DNA of 64,000 bases, taken from NCBI GenBank assembly GCA_022841465.1, contig JALHRL010000018.1, positions 1-64,000 on the forward strand, given 5' to 3'. Of the stretch, positions 27,236 to 38,685 are shown piece after piece (within the stretch, counting starts at the first letter, position 1; every line of letters begins with the position of its first letter). The notes beneath the pieces were generated by a model. The model saw only the letters and a program-made list of their open reading frames with translations, did no database searches and was not told the origin of the DNA. Both the position numbers and the translations under genes were made by a program. Origin of the DNA: Bacteroidia bacterium (GTDB taxonomy: Bacteria > Bacteroidota > Bacteroidia > B-17B0 > Aurantibacillaceae).

Positions 27236-27248
27236 TTAAAATAAAAAA

Positions 27249-27275
27249 CCTCAACATGTTTTGTTGAGGTTTTTA
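27249..27275. terminator. Bidirectional terminator between the lipoprotein gene and clpC
   Basis: CCTCAACA (27249-27256) pairs with TGTTGAGG (27262-27269). A residues precede and T residues follow the stem, so it works for both converging genes. Confidence 0.9.
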
Positions 27276-27290
27276 TAATTTTGGTTTTTA

Positions 27291-29840
27291 CTATCCTTTA
27301 TCTTCTTTCTTGCTTTTTTTACCGCCTTTTGGTTTAATGCTATTTACGGTAATTTCAGAGGTTTCTTTATTATAATCTACTTCAATTTCATCGCCCTCCG
27401 TTAAATTATTTTTAATCATCTCCTCAGCCATAGGATCCTCTAAATATTTTTGAATGGCTCTTTTTAAAGGACGCGCACCGTAGTTTGCATCGTATCCTTT
27501 TTCTACAATAAAATCTTTAGCAGCGTCTGTAATTTTAATAGTGAAACCAAGTTTTTGAATTCTACCAAATAAATTACCTAATTCAATATCAATAATTTTA
27601 TGGATATCTTCTTTAGATAATGCATTAAACATAATTACATCATCTATTCTGTTTAAAAATTCAGGAGCAAATGCTTTCTTTAATGCATTTTCAATAACAC
27701 CTTTTGCATGATCATCGGCACTATCTTCCTTAGAAGCTGTTCCAAATCCAACACCTTGCCCAAAGTCTTTTAACTGACGCGCACCAATGTTAGAAGTCAT
27801 AATAATAATGGTGTTTTTAAAATCTATTTTTCTGCCTAAACTATCTGTAAGCATACCATCATCTAATACCTGTAATAACATATTAAATACATCCGGATGT
27901 GCTTTTTCAATTTCATCTAACAACACAACAGAATATGGTCTGCGGCGTACTTTTTCCGTTAGCTGTCCGCCTTCTTCATAACCCACGTACCCCGGAGGAG
28001 CACCAATTAAACGAGTTACGGCAAATTTTTCCATGTACTCACTCATATCAATTCTAATTAACGCATCGTCGTTATCAAACAAATGACGCGCCAACACTTT
28101 TGCCAATTGTGTTTTACCAACACCGGTAGGGCCTAAAAATATAAATGAACCAATAGGTTTGTTAGGGTCTTTTAAACCTGCACGGTTACGCTGAATAGCT
28201 TTTACTACTTTTAAAACTGCTGCATCTTGGCCGATTACTTTACCTTTAAGTAATTCGCCCATCTTCACCAATTTATCGCTTTCGTTTTGATTAACGCGTT
28301 GCACAGGCACTCCGCTCATCATACTCACTACTTCTGCAACATTTTCTTCAGTAACTGTTACACGATTTTGACGTGTTTGTTCTTCCCATGCTTTTTTAGC
28401 TGTTTCTAATTCAGCTTGCAAGGTTTTTTCAGTATCTCTTAAACGCGCTGCTTCTTCGTATTTTTGACTGCGAACAACCTGATTTTTTAATTCCTTAATA
28501 TCTTCAATTTTCTTTTCAATATCTAAAATGTTTTGCGGCACATTAATATTGGTGATGTGCACACGGCTACCTGCTTCGTCTAATGCATCTATTGCTTTGT
28601 CTGGCAAATGCCTGTCGGTAATATAACGCGAGGTTAAAGTAACACATGCTTTTAAAGCTTCGGGTGTATATGTAACATTGTGATGATCTTCGTATTTGCC
28701 TTTAATGTTATTTAAAATTTGAAACGATTCTTCTTCCGTTGCAGGTTCAATAATTACTTTTTGAAAGCGACGTTCTAAAGCACCATCTTTTTCTATATAC
28801 TGGCGGTATTCATCCAAAGTTGTTGCACCAATACATTGTATTTCTCCACGCGCTAAGGCTGGTTTAAACATATTGCTTGCATCTAAACTGCCGCTTGCTC
28901 CACCTGCTCCAATAATAGTGTGAATTTCATCTATAAATAAAATCACATCCGGACTTTTTTCTAATTCGTTCATTACCGCTTTCATTCGCTCTTCAAACTG
29001 CCCTCGGTATTTTGTTCCGGCAACTAAACTTGCCAAATCTAAAGTAACAACACGCTTATTATATAATACACGGCTAACTTTTCTTTCTACAATTCGCAAT
29101 GCTAAACCTTCTGCAATACTTGATTTACCAACACCGGGCTCACCTATTAAAATGGGGTTGTTTTTTTTACGACGCGATAAAATTTGCGATACACGTTCAA
29201 TTTCTTTTTCTCTTCCAACAACCGGATCTAACTTTCCGTCTTCTGCCATTTTGGTTAAATCGCGCCCGAAATTATCTAAAACAGGAGTTTTACTTTTAGT
29301 ATCACCTTGCTTCTTTTGCTGGCTGCTGCTAGCTCCACCAAATGCTGCGTCATCTTCACCTTCATCATCATTTCCTGCAGTAGAATTTTCTATTTTATTC
29401 GGGTTTTCATTAAAGCCTTCTAATTCTGCACGTACTGCATCGTAATCAACACCAAATTTTAATAAACTTTTAGTAACAATATTATCCGGGTCTTTTAAAA
29501 CACAAAGTAATAAATGTTCCGTTCCTATTTGAACCGACTTAAATGTTTTTGCTTCTAAATAAGTTAATTTTAAAACTTTTTCGGCTTGTTTTACTAAGGG
29601 AATATTAGCTAAGTTGTTAGATTTTCTTAAACCCGGAGTTAAACCGCTTTCAATCATTTTTCTTAGTTCAGAAGAATCAACACCCAAGGCTTTTATTAAG
29701 CGCATGCCAACACCTTCTCCATCTCTAATCATTCCAAGCATTAAATGTTCAATGCCTATATAATCGTGCCCCAAACGCATCGCCTCTTCTCGGCTATAAG
29801 TGATAACGTCTTTTACGCGGGGTGAAAATTTTGCTTCCAT
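27291..29840 (-). CDS. clpC: ATP-dependent Clp protease ATP-binding subunit ClpC
   Basis: ClpC is an AAA+ unfoldase that feeds ClpP and uses adaptors such as ClpS, encoded at 15720-16016. The 849 residues show paired Clp N-terminal repeats (1-145), an acidic linker, AAA domain 1 with GEPGVGKS (about 232), a short middle domain containing a UVR-like motif ([18 protein letters not shown]), and AAA domain 2 with GPTGVGKT (about 570). The middle domain is short, which separates it from the disaggregase ClpB. It is transcribed away from gyrA. Confidence 0.96.
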   Translation of the reverse strand: MEAKFSPRVKDVITYSREEAMRLGHDYIGIEHLMLGMIRDGEGVGMRLIKALGVDSSELRKMIESGLTPGLRKSNNLANIPLVKQAEKVLKLTYLEAKTFKSVQIGTEHLLLCVLKDPDNIVTKSLLKFGVDYDAVRAELEGFNENPNKIENSTAGNDDEGEDDAAFGGASSSQQKKQGDTKSKTPVLDNFGRDLTKMAEDGKLDPVVGREKEIERVSQILSRRKKNNPILIGEPGVGKSSIAEGLALRIVERKVSRVLYNKRVVTLDLASLVAGTKYRGQFEERMKAVMNELEKSPDVILFIDEIHTIIGAGGASGSLDASNMFKPALARGEIQCIGATTLDEYRQYIEKDGALERRFQKVIIEPATEEESFQILNNIKGKYEDHHNVTYTPEALKACVTLTSRYITDRHLPDKAIDALDEAGSRVHITNINVPQNILDIEKKIEDIKELKNQVVRSQKYEEAARLRDTEKTLQAELETAKKAWEEQTRQNRVTVTEENVAEVVSMMSGVPVQRVNQNESDKLVKMGELLKGKVIGQDAAVLKVVKAIQRNRAGLKDPNKPIGSFIFLGPTGVGKTQLAKVLARHLFDNDDALIRIDMSEYMEKFAVTRLIGAPPGYVGYEEGGQLTEKVRRRPYSVVLLDEIEKAHPDVFNMLLQVLDDGMLTDSLGRKIDFKNTIIIMTSNIGARQLKDFGQGVGFGTASKEDSADDHAKGVIENALKKAFAPEFLNRIDDVIMFNALSKEDIHKIIDIELGNLFGRIQKLGFTIKITDAAKDFIVEKGYDANYGARPLKRAIQKYLEDPMAEEMIKNNLTEGDEIEVDYNKETSEITVNSIKPKGGKKSKKEDKG

Positions 29841-29859
29841 AATTGTACTATTTACGTTG

Positions 29860-29890
29860 TTAAATTACATATACTGTGCCACAATCAAAA
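29860..29890 (-). promoter_or_regulatory. Candidate clpC promoter
   Basis: On the minus strand TTTTG (29890-29886) is followed after 18 bases by TAATTTAA (29867-29860), close to the Bacteroidota TTTG-N19-TAnnTTTG pattern. Transcription would start roughly 15 bases before the clpC start codon. The rest of the divergent gap to gyrA (to 30112) is very AT-rich with no clear gene. Confidence 0.5.
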
Positions 29891-30112
29891 ATATTATTTA
29901 TTAACTGTTTTTTATTTAAGAATATATTCAACTTTTAACAAAAAATTTGTTGATAAGTTTTAGCTGAAATTCCTTATTTTTCGGTACTTTCATTGGCTAC
30001 TATTTTTATTTAGTATTACGAAATAAAAGCTAAAAAGGTTTGATTTAATACTGACAAAAGTACAGCAAAATAACACAAATTAAGACGAACAAATAGATAA
30101 AAAAGAGCATTT

Positions 30113-32650
30113 ATGGCAGACGGAGAAAAAATTATTCCAATTAACATTGAAGATGAAATGAAAACGGCTTACATCGATTATTCGATGTCGGTTATTGTAT
30201 CACGTGCTTTACCGGATGTACGCGATGGTTTAAAACCTGTGCATCGCAGGGTTTTATACGGTATGTTAGATTTAGGTGTATTACACAATCGCCCTTATAA
30301 AAAGTCTGCACGTATTGTTGGGGAAGTACTAGGTAAGTACCATCCGCACGGTGATGCTTCCGTTTACGATACCATGGTACGTATGGCCCAAGAGTGGAGT
30401 TTACGTTATATGTTGGTAGATGGGCAAGGAAATTATGGCTCAATGGATGGCGATCCTCCTGCGGCAATGCGTTATACCGAAGCTCGTTTAAGAAAGATTA
30501 CCGAAGAAATGTTGAACGATATTGAAAAAGATACCGTTGACTTTAGACCAAACTTTGATGACTCATTAACAGAACCTACCGTTCTTCCATCACGCATTCC
30601 TAATTTACTAGTGAATGGTGCTTCTGGAATTGCCGTTGGTATGGCTACTAATATGGCTCCGCATAACTTAACAGAAGTGGTGGAAGCAATTTTAGCATAC
30701 ATTGATGATAGAAATATTGACATTGAAGGATTAATGAAATTTGTTAAGGCTCCTGATTTTCCTACAGGAGGTATTATTTATGGATACGAAGGTGTTAAAG
30801 AAGCTTTTAGAACCGGTAGAGGTAGAGTTGTTATTCGATCAAAAGCAAATATTGAACCGGTAAATAATCGCGAAAGAATTGTGGTTACAGAAGTGCCTTA
30901 TCAAATTAACAAGGCAGAAATGATTAAGCGCCAGTGGGAGCTTTGTAACGAGAAAAAAATTGAAGGAATTAGTGAAATTCGTGATGAAAGTAACCGCGAG
31001 GGGATACGTATTGTTTATGAATTAAGAAGCGATGCCATTTCTAATGTTGTATTAAATAATTTGTATAAATATTCGGCATTACAAACTTCTTTCTCTATTA
31101 ATAATGTTGTTCTTGTAAATGGTCGCCCTGAAATGTTGAATCTGAAAGACATGATTCATCATTTTGTGGAACACCGCCACGATGTTGTTGTAAGAAGAAC
31201 AAAATACGATTTAGCGCAAGCAGAAAAACGCGCACATATTTTACAAGGCTTATTAATTGCTATTGATAATTTAGATGCAGTAATAAAAATTATTCGTGAA
31301 AGCGATAGTCCGGATATTGCCCGCGAAGAATTAATTACCAAATTTAGTTTAAGCGATGTTCAGGCCCGCGCTATTTTAGATATGCGTTTAAGAACATTAA
31401 CCGGACTGGAACGCGATAAGTTAAAAGCAGAATACGATGAGCTATTAAAAACCATAGCACACTTAAATGAAATTTTAAATAACGAAGCTTTGCGTTACAC
31501 TATTATAAAAGACGAGTTAATTGAAATAAAAGAAAAGTATGGCGATGAACGCAGAACAGAAATTGTTTATGCGGGCGATGATTTAAAAATGGAAGATATG
31601 ATAGCCGATGAAGATGTGGTAATTACCATTTCTCACATGGGTTACATGAAACGTACTAATTTAGATGAGTATCGTGCGCAAGGCAGGGGTGGAAAAGGAA
31701 GTAAAGGGTCATCAACGCGCGATGAAGATTTTATTGAACACATGTTTATTGCCTCAACACACAATTATTTATTGTTGTTTACAGAAAAAGGACAATGTTA
31801 TTGGTTGCGTGCATTTGAAGTTCCGGAAGGAAATAAACAAAGTAAGGGCAGACCAATTCAAAACTTAATAAGTATACCACAAGATGATAAAGTAAAAGCG
31901 TTTATTAATGTAAAGAGTTTATCAGATGAAGAGTATATCAATAATAACTTTATAGTATTGTGCACCAAAAATGGTATCATCAAAAAAACAACATTAGAAG
32001 CGTATTCACGTCCGCGTGCTAATGGTATTAACGCAGTAACTATTAGAGAGGGAGATGTTTTATTAGAAGCAGCTTTAACAAACGGTAAGAGCGAAATAAT
32101 GATTGCTACTTTACGAGGAAAAGTTTGTCGCTTTAACGAAGAAAAAGTTAGACCAATGGGAAGAAATGCCAGTGGTGTAATTGGTGTTGATTTAGATGAT
32201 GAAGGTGGAAGCAACGAAGTAATAGGCATGATTTGTATAGACAGTCCTTCTACTAACGTATTAGTTGTTTCTGAAAAAGGTTATGGCAAACGAAGTGATG
32301 TAGATGAATACCGCATTACTAATCGTGGCGGTAAAGGTGTAAAAACAATTAACGTTACCGATAAAACCGGAAATTTAGTTTCAATTAAAGGTGTTACAGA
32401 TAACGATGATTTAATGATTATTACCAAAAACGGAATAGCCATTAGAATTAATGTTTCAGATTTACGTGTAATGGGAAGAGCTACGCAAGGTGTTCGCTTA
32501 ATTAATATTTCTGAAAGCGATAGCATTGCGGCAGTAACTAAAGTTGACCATGATGAAAATGAAGAAGCTGTAAAAATTGAAACTCCGGATGGTAATGGTG
32601 GCCCTGAAGATGCAGGGGAACCGGAAAATAATACAGAAATTAAAGAATAA
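30113..32650 (+). CDS. gyrA: DNA gyrase subunit A
   Basis: GyrA cuts and rejoins DNA in the gyrase A2B2 complex. The 845 residues include the winged-helix domain with the catalytic Tyr121 in [10 protein letters not shown] and the C-terminal DNA-wrapping propeller with the GyrA-box-like [10 protein letters not shown] single acidic tail ends the protein. In the quinolone region the sequence is [14 protein letters not shown]: the residue matching E. coli Ser83 is Ala82, while the acidic Asp86 (E. coli Asp87) is kept. The gene is divergent from clpC and followed 73 bases later by a TPR protein gene. Confidence 0.98.
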   Translation: MADGEKIIPINIEDEMKTAYIDYSMSVIVSRALPDVRDGLKPVHRRVLYGMLDLGVLHNRPYKKSARIVGEVLGKYHPHGDASVYDTMVRMAQEWSLRYMLVDGQGNYGSMDGDPPAAMRYTEARLRKITEEMLNDIEKDTVDFRPNFDDSLTEPTVLPSRIPNLLVNGASGIAVGMATNMAPHNLTEVVEAILAYIDDRNIDIEGLMKFVKAPDFPTGGIIYGYEGVKEAFRTGRGRVVIRSKANIEPVNNRERIVVTEVPYQINKAEMIKRQWELCNEKKIEGISEIRDESNREGIRIVYELRSDAISNVVLNNLYKYSALQTSFSINNVVLVNGRPEMLNLKDMIHHFVEHRHDVVVRRTKYDLAQAEKRAHILQGLLIAIDNLDAVIKIIRESDSPDIAREELITKFSLSDVQARAILDMRLRTLTGLERDKLKAEYDELLKTIAHLNEILNNEALRYTIIKDELIEIKEKYGDERRTEIVYAGDDLKMEDMIADEDVVITISHMGYMKRTNLDEYRAQGRGGKGSKGSSTRDEDFIEHMFIASTHNYLLLFTEKGQCYWLRAFEVPEGNKQSKGRPIQNLISIPQDDKVKAFINVKSLSDEEYINNNFIVLCTKNGIIKKTTLEAYSRPRANGINAVTIREGDVLLEAALTNGKSEIMIATLRGKVCRFNEEKVRPMGRNASGVIGVDLDDEGGSNEVIGMICIDSPSTNVLVVSEKGYGKRSDVDEYRITNRGGKGVKTINVTDKTGNLVSIKGVTDNDDLMIITKNGIAIRINVSDLRVMGRATQGVRLINISESDSIAAVTKVDHDENEEAVKIETPDGNGGPEDAGEPENNTEIKE

Positions 32651-32723
32651 AAGATGTTAAAATAATTTATACGGTATGCAATTTGAAATAAAAGCAGTCT
32701 GTATTAAAAGAAGATAAACAATT

Positions 32724-34079
32724 ATGAAAACTATAAAAATAATAGCAATTGCAATTTTACCGTTATTCGGTTTCTCGCAAAAAATGAAAGTTCAAACGGC
32801 ATGGCGCGCGTTGAATGATTATGAATCAACAGTAAAAAATGGTAAGCCCGATATTGCTTATTTAGATAAAGCTAAAGACGCAATTGAAATGGCCCTAACC
32901 CATGAGGATACAAAAAACCAGGGTAAAACGTATGCATATAAAGCTCGTATTATGTACAATTATTATATGTACAATTTAAATGCAGAAATGAAAAAGTTAG
33001 AAGCAACTGTTGCCGATAAAAGAGAACGCGCAGATTTAGCTTATGGAAACACATCTACCAAAGAATTTGAAATTGCAAATGAATGTGTAGATAAAATAAA
33101 AGACATCGACCCAAAATACATGGAAGTGATTCAGGATGGTTTTACTAAAGGTACATCTCAATTAAGCGAAGATGATGTGAAGTTTACCTTAGTTGCTACT
33201 CAAATGAAAATGGAAGCCGGTAATATTGCAAATGGAAAATACAAGGCAAAAAACTACGATGAGGCATCTGATTATTTTTATAAGTTAGCTTATTTAAATA
33301 TGGCTTTAACCAAAAAGAAAGACACTGCTAATTTTTACAATGCCTGTGTTTCTGCAGCCAGAGCCAAAAACAACAGCAAAATTTTAGAATACAACAAAAA
33401 AATGGTTGATTTAAAAATTGCCGCTCCTTATAACTTTGTTGCTATGTACAATGCAAACATGGCTAAAAACGATACTACTGCTGCAATGGCCATTTTGAAA
33501 AAAGGCCGCACTACATTCCCTGATGATATAGAATTATTAAACAGAGAAACAGATTTTTATTTACAAAAAGGAAAACAGCAAGAAGCTTTAAATAATTTAA
33601 ATGCATCTGTTGAAAAAGACCCAAACAATCCATTGTTTTATTTAGTGCGTGGAAACATTTACGATAATATGGCCAATCCAAAAGATGCAAACGGAAAAGA
33701 TATGGATAAGCCGGCAAGTTTTGATGAGTGGTTTAAAAATGCAGAATCTAATTATTCAAAAGTAATTGAATTAAATCCCGCAAATAAAGATCATTTGTAC
33801 AACTCATTATACAACTTGGGTGCAATGTATAATAACTATGGCGGATACATTCAAACCAGGGCAGGTAATTTAACATTGGCAGAGGCTGCAAAAAAAGGCA
33901 AAGAAATGGAAGCGCAAGCACAAGGATATTATAAAAAAGCCATTCCATTATTAGAAAGAGCATTGGAGATTAAACCGGAAGACAGAGGAACAATGTCTGC
34001 TTTGCGAAAATTATACATGATGACGAACGACCAAGCAAAAGCAACTGAAATGAACAACAGAATTAAAAACGCAAAATAA
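32724..34079 (+). CDS. Tetratricopeptide repeat protein, secreted
   Basis: The 451-residue protein has a Sec signal (to about residue 18, ending FGFSQ) and is otherwise helical. Recognisable TPR units lie in the C-terminal half, for example LNNLNASVEKDPNNPLFYLV and a run ending AIPLLERALEIKPEDRGTM. TPR arrays mediate protein-protein contacts, so it is probably a periplasmic scaffold. It follows gyrA by 73 bases and ends at a strong terminator, so it may be co-transcribed with gyrA. Its function is unknown. Confidence 0.85.
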   Translation: MKTIKIIAIAILPLFGFSQKMKVQTAWRALNDYESTVKNGKPDIAYLDKAKDAIEMALTHEDTKNQGKTYAYKARIMYNYYMYNLNAEMKKLEATVADKRERADLAYGNTSTKEFEIANECVDKIKDIDPKYMEVIQDGFTKGTSQLSEDDVKFTLVATQMKMEAGNIANGKYKAKNYDEASDYFYKLAYLNMALTKKKDTANFYNACVSAARAKNNSKILEYNKKMVDLKIAAPYNFVAMYNANMAKNDTTAAMAILKKGRTTFPDDIELLNRETDFYLQKGKQQEALNNLNASVEKDPNNPLFYLVRGNIYDNMANPKDANGKDMDKPASFDEWFKNAESNYSKVIELNPANKDHLYNSLYNLGAMYNNYGGYIQTRAGNLTLAEAAKKGKEMEAQAQGYYKKAIPLLERALEIKPEDRGTMSALRKLYMMTNDQAKATEMNNRIKNAK

Positions 34080-34102
34080 TTTAAATTTTATTTTACAATG
34101 TT

Positions 34103-34130
34103 AAAAAGCCCGCAAATTGCGGGCTTTTTT
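34103..34130 (+). terminator. Intrinsic terminator after the TPR gene
   Basis: AAAAAGCCCGCA pairs with TGCGGGCTTTTTT across a three-base loop. The strong GC stem and T-run make it a clear Rho-independent terminator. Confidence 0.93.
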
Positions 34131-34213
34131 ATTGATAATTAATGAATAAATTAACAATTACTTGATAATTTAATGTATTTTATTTATATTCATTGTATAT
34201 AAAATTAACTTCA

Positions 34214-34594
34214 ATGAGGAGTAGGTATAAAATAATTATATTTTTTCTTGTTACAACATTTTTTAGTTATGCGCAACAAGAACCTAAGCCAAGTGACGCT
34301 ATTGGTGATAAAGTTGTAATTGGTTTTCCGGAAATTCAAGCAAATCAAATTGATTCAATTTCCAAAAAATTAAAAGTATTTACTCAAATAGAATCTGCCA
34401 TTTTTGTCAAAGGAATTCATAATTGCTTATTACTAAAGTTTAATAATTCTTTTTCAAACTTTGCTACCTATTACAATTTACTGAAAACAGTTTCGCCCTA
34501 TTACGATGTTGAAAAATGTTATTTTAAAGTGGATAGAGCATACGCAGAAATTTTGGGAATGGTAAAACCTAAAGATTACATAATTATAAAGTGA
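34214..34594 (+). CDS. Small secreted hypothetical protein
   Basis: This 126-residue protein has a Sec signal (FFLVTTFFSYAQ, to about residue 21) and a compact alpha/beta-looking body with no motif I recognise. I start it at ATG 34214. A TTG at 34193 in the same frame would add seven residues that spoil the signal. Its stop overlaps the GTG start of the next gene by 4 bases (GTGA), so translation of the two is coupled. The coupling suggests that the small protein assists, anchors or accompanies the large T9SS cargo protein. Confidence 0.75.
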   Translation: MRSRYKIIIFFLVTTFFSYAQQEPKPSDAIGDKVVIGFPEIQANQIDSISKKLKVFTQIESAIFVKGIHNCLLLKFNNSFSNFATYYNLLKTVSPYYDVEKCYFKVDRAYAEILGMVKPKDYIIIK

Positions 34595-36915
34595 TAAAAA
34601 AAGTTATACATAGTTTAATTTTAATTTTTTTTTCGGTTAATGTAAAATCGCAAACAACTAATTTTAGCATGTCAAATTCCACTCAAACTGTTCCTTGCAG
34701 TGGCACTTATAATTTTTATGATAGCGGAGGTTCGGGAGGGAATTATAACAACAGCGAAAATTTTACAGTTACCTTTTATCCTGCAACTGCAGGAATGTGT
34801 TTATCAATAAACTTTAGTGCTTTTGATACAGAAAGTGGTTTTGATTTTTTTAGAGCTTACGACGGTATCAGTGCTGCTGCACCATTAATAGGATCATATT
34901 CCGGAAGCACTATTCCTCCAACCATTACCAGTTCGGGCGGGCCAATAACAGTAGTTTTTACATCTGATGGTTCAGTAACCTATTCCGGCTGGGCTGCAAT
35001 TATATCTTGTGTAGCTTGCCCACCACCACCTCCACCATCGTTTCTAATGAACAACACCAACGTTACTTTAACATGTACATCATCTTTTAGTTTGTTTTAT
35101 GACAGTGGAGGAGCTTCGGCAGATTACTCTAATAGCGAAAATTTAACCAAAACATTTACGGCGCCTCCCGGAAGTTGTTTGTCGTTTACCTTTGGAAGTT
35201 TCTCTACTGAATCGTGTTGCGATAGATTAAGAATATATGATGGACCAAATGCAGCAAGTCCATTAATTGGTACTTTTCTTGGAACAAGCGGTCCGGGTGT
35301 AGTAACTTCATCCGGTTCTTCTTTAACTTTTAGTTTTACTTCAGATGGGTCTGTAACCGACCCCGGTTGGACAGCGTCATTATCATGTTTGCCAGCATGT
35401 ACAGGAACACCTAATGCCGGATTTGCAAGTAATTCTAGTTTTCCTTGCATTGCAGCAGGTAACACGCAGTTAATGGCAACAGGTTTATCAATTGGTTGCG
35501 GAATAGTCTATCAGTGGCAATCAGGGCCAAGCACTACGGGGCCGTGGACAAATGTAGCCGGCGCAACCACTACTACATTAAATGTTCCAATTAATGCATC
35601 TATGTTTTACAGATTAGTTTCAACTTGCGGTACTAACAGTATTTCAACTTCAGTGGCTGCTGCTTCAGGTTACTCTATTGCGTGTTCATTAAGTTCATAT
35701 ACACCTTCATCTGTTGGTTATAGTTTCGATACCTTTGTAGGAACCGTTTTGCCTACAACTGATGATGTTTTATTTGGTAGCGTAACGCTTTTTTCTTTTC
35801 CGTTTTGTTTTAGTGGATTTCAATACAATGGAGGGTATCCGGCATCTAACTCATCATTTGTTTTTGATGCAGTAGGATGTAATCCAAATATTCAAACCGC
35901 TACATATGCTGCTGCTGGTGTTGGAACAGGTTATACCATTCCTAATCCCGCTCCCGTCAATGGAACATCCATTCCCAGAAATGCAATTTTGGGTCCATGG
36001 CACGATACCAATCCGGGTGCTGGTGGGGTAATGAGGTATGGTGTATTAGGTACCGCGCCAAACAGAAGGTTTGTTTTATCGTATGAAAATGTTCCCATGT
36101 TTTCGTGTACCAGTGTTTTATTTACTGGCCAAATAAAATTATATGAAACTACAGGAGATATTGAAATTCATATTGGAAGTAAACAATTATGTACAGGGTG
36201 GAATAGTGGAAGAGCAGTTTTAGGTTTGCATAATTACGATGGCACAATTTATGTACCACCGGTTAATGCAACCGCACATAACTCGCCCACGCAATGGACA
36301 ATGACAAATACCGCCTACCGTTTTAGTACGGCATGTCCGGCTAACATAACCTGCGTTACAATTTTGCCAAATGGTTTTAGTAAATTGTACGGACAAAATT
36401 TTAGAACAGTAAACAAACTTTGGTGGGAAACAACAGACGAAAAAAATGTGAAAGAATATGTTGTTTATAGAAGTACAGATGCAACTGAATTTTCAAGTTT
36501 AGGAAAGTTAACTGCTAATAATGCTGCATCTACTTATCTTTATGAAGACAATGATTTTAAATCAGGCATCATTCATTATTACAAAGTAAAATCAATAATG
36601 AACGATGGAACTGAAAAAGAAACATCTATTTATCCAATTTACAGTATTGAAGAAAATGTTTTAATTACAGCCTTGTATCCAAATCCTGCAAATGATAAAA
36701 TTACATTAACCATTAATGGTGGTGTTCAGGCTGATTGTGAATTTGCTATTTATGATCAATATGGTAAATTAATGAAATCTCAAGCTAAAAAAGTAAAAGC
36801 AGGAGTTAGTAATGTTGAGTTAGAAATAAATGAGCTACCAATTGGTTTATACTTTATAGAAGTTAAAACAACCGATGGTGCTGTGGTTTCAAAACAAAAA
36901 TTCAGTAAACTTTAA
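34591..36915 (+). CDS. T9SS-secreted protein with two CUB-like domains
   Basis: The protein (774 residues) starts with GTG and a Sec signal (to about residue 20). Two CUB-like domains follow at about 25-140 and 155-270, both with the pattern SGG...NYxNSEN and a final SDGSV...GWxA. They are separated by a poly-proline linker. An Ig-like segment and a large central domain lie next, and the C-terminus is a type A sorting domain beginning ALYPNPANDK. CUB domains bind proteins or glycans in the extracellular space. It is predicted to be exported by the type IX system, and it is translationally coupled to the small secreted protein upstream. Confidence 0.87.
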   Translation: MIKKVIHSLILIFFSVNVKSQTTNFSMSNSTQTVPCSGTYNFYDSGGSGGNYNNSENFTVTFYPATAGMCLSINFSAFDTESGFDFFRAYDGISAAAPLIGSYSGSTIPPTITSSGGPITVVFTSDGSVTYSGWAAIISCVACPPPPPPSFLMNNTNVTLTCTSSFSLFYDSGGASADYSNSENLTKTFTAPPGSCLSFTFGSFSTESCCDRLRIYDGPNAASPLIGTFLGTSGPGVVTSSGSSLTFSFTSDGSVTDPGWTASLSCLPACTGTPNAGFASNSSFPCIAAGNTQLMATGLSIGCGIVYQWQSGPSTTGPWTNVAGATTTTLNVPINASMFYRLVSTCGTNSISTSVAAASGYSIACSLSSYTPSSVGYSFDTFVGTVLPTTDDVLFGSVTLFSFPFCFSGFQYNGGYPASNSSFVFDAVGCNPNIQTATYAAAGVGTGYTIPNPAPVNGTSIPRNAILGPWHDTNPGAGGVMRYGVLGTAPNRRFVLSYENVPMFSCTSVLFTGQIKLYETTGDIEIHIGSKQLCTGWNSGRAVLGLHNYDGTIYVPPVNATAHNSPTQWTMTNTAYRFSTACPANITCVTILPNGFSKLYGQNFRTVNKLWWETTDEKNVKEYVVYRSTDATEFSSLGKLTANNAASTYLYEDNDFKSGIIHYYKVKSIMNDGTEKETSIYPIYSIEENVLITALYPNPANDKITLTINGGVQADCEFAIYDQYGKLMKSQAKKVKAGVSNVELEINELPIGLYFIEVKTTDGAVVSKQKFSKL

Positions 36916-36987
36916 TTTCATTTTTAAAAAATAGGTCTTTTTTAGTAGGCTTTAATTCATTACTTTAGTACCCCTAAAATTACTACT

Positions 36988-38682
36988 ATGTCAGCAACAC
37001 CCGAAGGAAGACAAATAATATTCAGCATGGTGAATGTTTCAAAAATTCACCCACCTCAAAAGCAAGTTTTAAAAGATATTTACATTTCCTTTTATTATGG
37101 TGCCAAAATTGGCGTGCTTGGTTTAAATGGTTCAGGTAAATCAACCTTACTGCGCATTATTGCAGGAATGGATAAAGATTATATTGGTGAGATACATCAA
37201 ACTCCAGGATACAGCATTGGTATGCTTGAGCAAGAACCGCAGTTAGATGAAAGTAAAACAGTAATAGAGGTGGTGCGCGAAGGTGTAAAACAGTTTACAG
37301 ATATTTTAGATGAGTTTGAAGTAGTAAATAATAAGTTTGGTGACGAAGAGATTTTAAATGATCCGGATAAAATGGATAAATTAATTACTCGCCAATCTCA
37401 ATTGCAAGAGTTAATTGATCAACACGATCTTTGGAATTTAGACAGCCGTTTAGAACGAGCTATGGATGCATTACGCTGTCCGGAAAGTAATGCTTCTGTA
37501 AAAGTGTTATCGGGTGGTGAAAGACGCCGTATAGCTTTATGCCGTTTGTTATTGCAAGAGCCCGATATTTTATTACTAGATGAGCCAACCAACCACTTAG
37601 ATGCTGAAAGCGTTGATTGGTTAGAGCAACATTTAAAGCAATACAAAGGAACAATTATAGCTGTAACCCACGACCGTTATTTTTTAGATAACGTTGCCGG
37701 TTGGATTTTAGAACTGGATAGAGGAGAAGGTATTCCTTGGAAAGGAAATTATAGCAGCTGGCTTGAGCAAAAAGGTGCCCGCTTAAAACAAGAAGAAAAA
37801 ACAGAAAGCAAACGCCAAAAAACATTAGCACGCGAGTTAGATTGGGTTCGCCAAGGTGTAAAAGGCCGAGGTGTAAAACAAAAGGCACGTTTGAACAATT
37901 ACGAAAAAATGTTGAATGAAGATTCGAAAGTAAAAGAAGAAAACTTAGAAATATTTATTCCAAATGGTCCGCGTTTAGGTAACGATGTTATTGAAGCAGT
38001 AGATGTTTCAAAAGCATTTGGCGACCGATTATTGTATGAACATCTTAATTTTAAACTACCTCCTGCAGGAATTGTAGGAATAATTGGGCCAAACGGTGCC
38101 GGTAAAACCACCTTGTTTAGAATGATATTAGAGCAAGAGAAACCAACAAGTGGTGAATTTAAAATAGGGCCAACAGTAAAAATTAGTTATGTAGATCAAA
38201 CCCATAAAGATATTGACCCAAACAAAACGGTATACGATGTTATTAGTGGAGGATTAGATAATTTATTGGTAGAAGGGCGTTCTTTAAATTCGCGCGCTTA
38301 CATTTCTCGTTTTAATTTTAATGGAAGCGATCAAGGAAAAAAGTGCTCGGTATTATCAGGAGGAGAGCGAAACAGATTGCATTTAGCTTTAGCTTTAAAA
38401 GAAGGTGGTAATGTTTTGTTATTAGATGAGCCAACAAATGATTTAGATGTAAACACACTTCGTGCATTGGAAGAAGGCCTAGAAAATTTTGCCGGTTGTG
38501 CCGTAATTATTAGTCACGATAGGTGGTTTTTAGATAGAGTATGTACGCATATTTTAGCATTTGAAGGGGATAGCAGCGTTTATTGGTTTGAAGGAGGGTA
38601 TAGCGAATACGAAGAAAACCGCAAAAAACGCTTGGGTAATGTAGAGCCAAAAAGACCACGTTATAAAAAATTGGCTGTTTAA
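36988..38682 (+). CDS. ettA: Energy-dependent translational throttle protein EttA (ABC-F)
   Basis: EttA is a cytoplasmic ABC-F ATPase that binds the ribosomal E site and gates entry into elongation according to the ATP/ADP ratio. The 564 residues carry two ABC domains with Walker A motifs GLNGSGKS (45-52) and GPNGAGKT (about 370) and signatures LSGGERRRIALCRLL and LSGGERNRLHLALAL. The interdomain linker that touches tRNA contains WVRQGVKGRGVKQKARLNNY. It lacks the long C-terminal coiled coil of Uup. The next gene starts 3 bases later. Confidence 0.94.
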   Translation: MSATPEGRQIIFSMVNVSKIHPPQKQVLKDIYISFYYGAKIGVLGLNGSGKSTLLRIIAGMDKDYIGEIHQTPGYSIGMLEQEPQLDESKTVIEVVREGVKQFTDILDEFEVVNNKFGDEEILNDPDKMDKLITRQSQLQELIDQHDLWNLDSRLERAMDALRCPESNASVKVLSGGERRRIALCRLLLQEPDILLLDEPTNHLDAESVDWLEQHLKQYKGTIIAVTHDRYFLDNVAGWILELDRGEGIPWKGNYSSWLEQKGARLKQEEKTESKRQKTLARELDWVRQGVKGRGVKQKARLNNYEKMLNEDSKVKEENLEIFIPNGPRLGNDVIEAVDVSKAFGDRLLYEHLNFKLPPAGIVGIIGPNGAGKTTLFRMILEQEKPTSGEFKIGPTVKISYVDQTHKDIDPNKTVYDVISGGLDNLLVEGRSLNSRAYISRFNFNGSDQGKKCSVLSGGERNRLHLALALKEGGNVLLLDEPTNDLDVNTLRALEEGLENFAGCAVIISHDRWFLDRVCTHILAFEGDSSVYWFEGGYSEYEENRKKRLGNVEPKRPRYKKLAV

Positions 38683-38685
38683 TAA

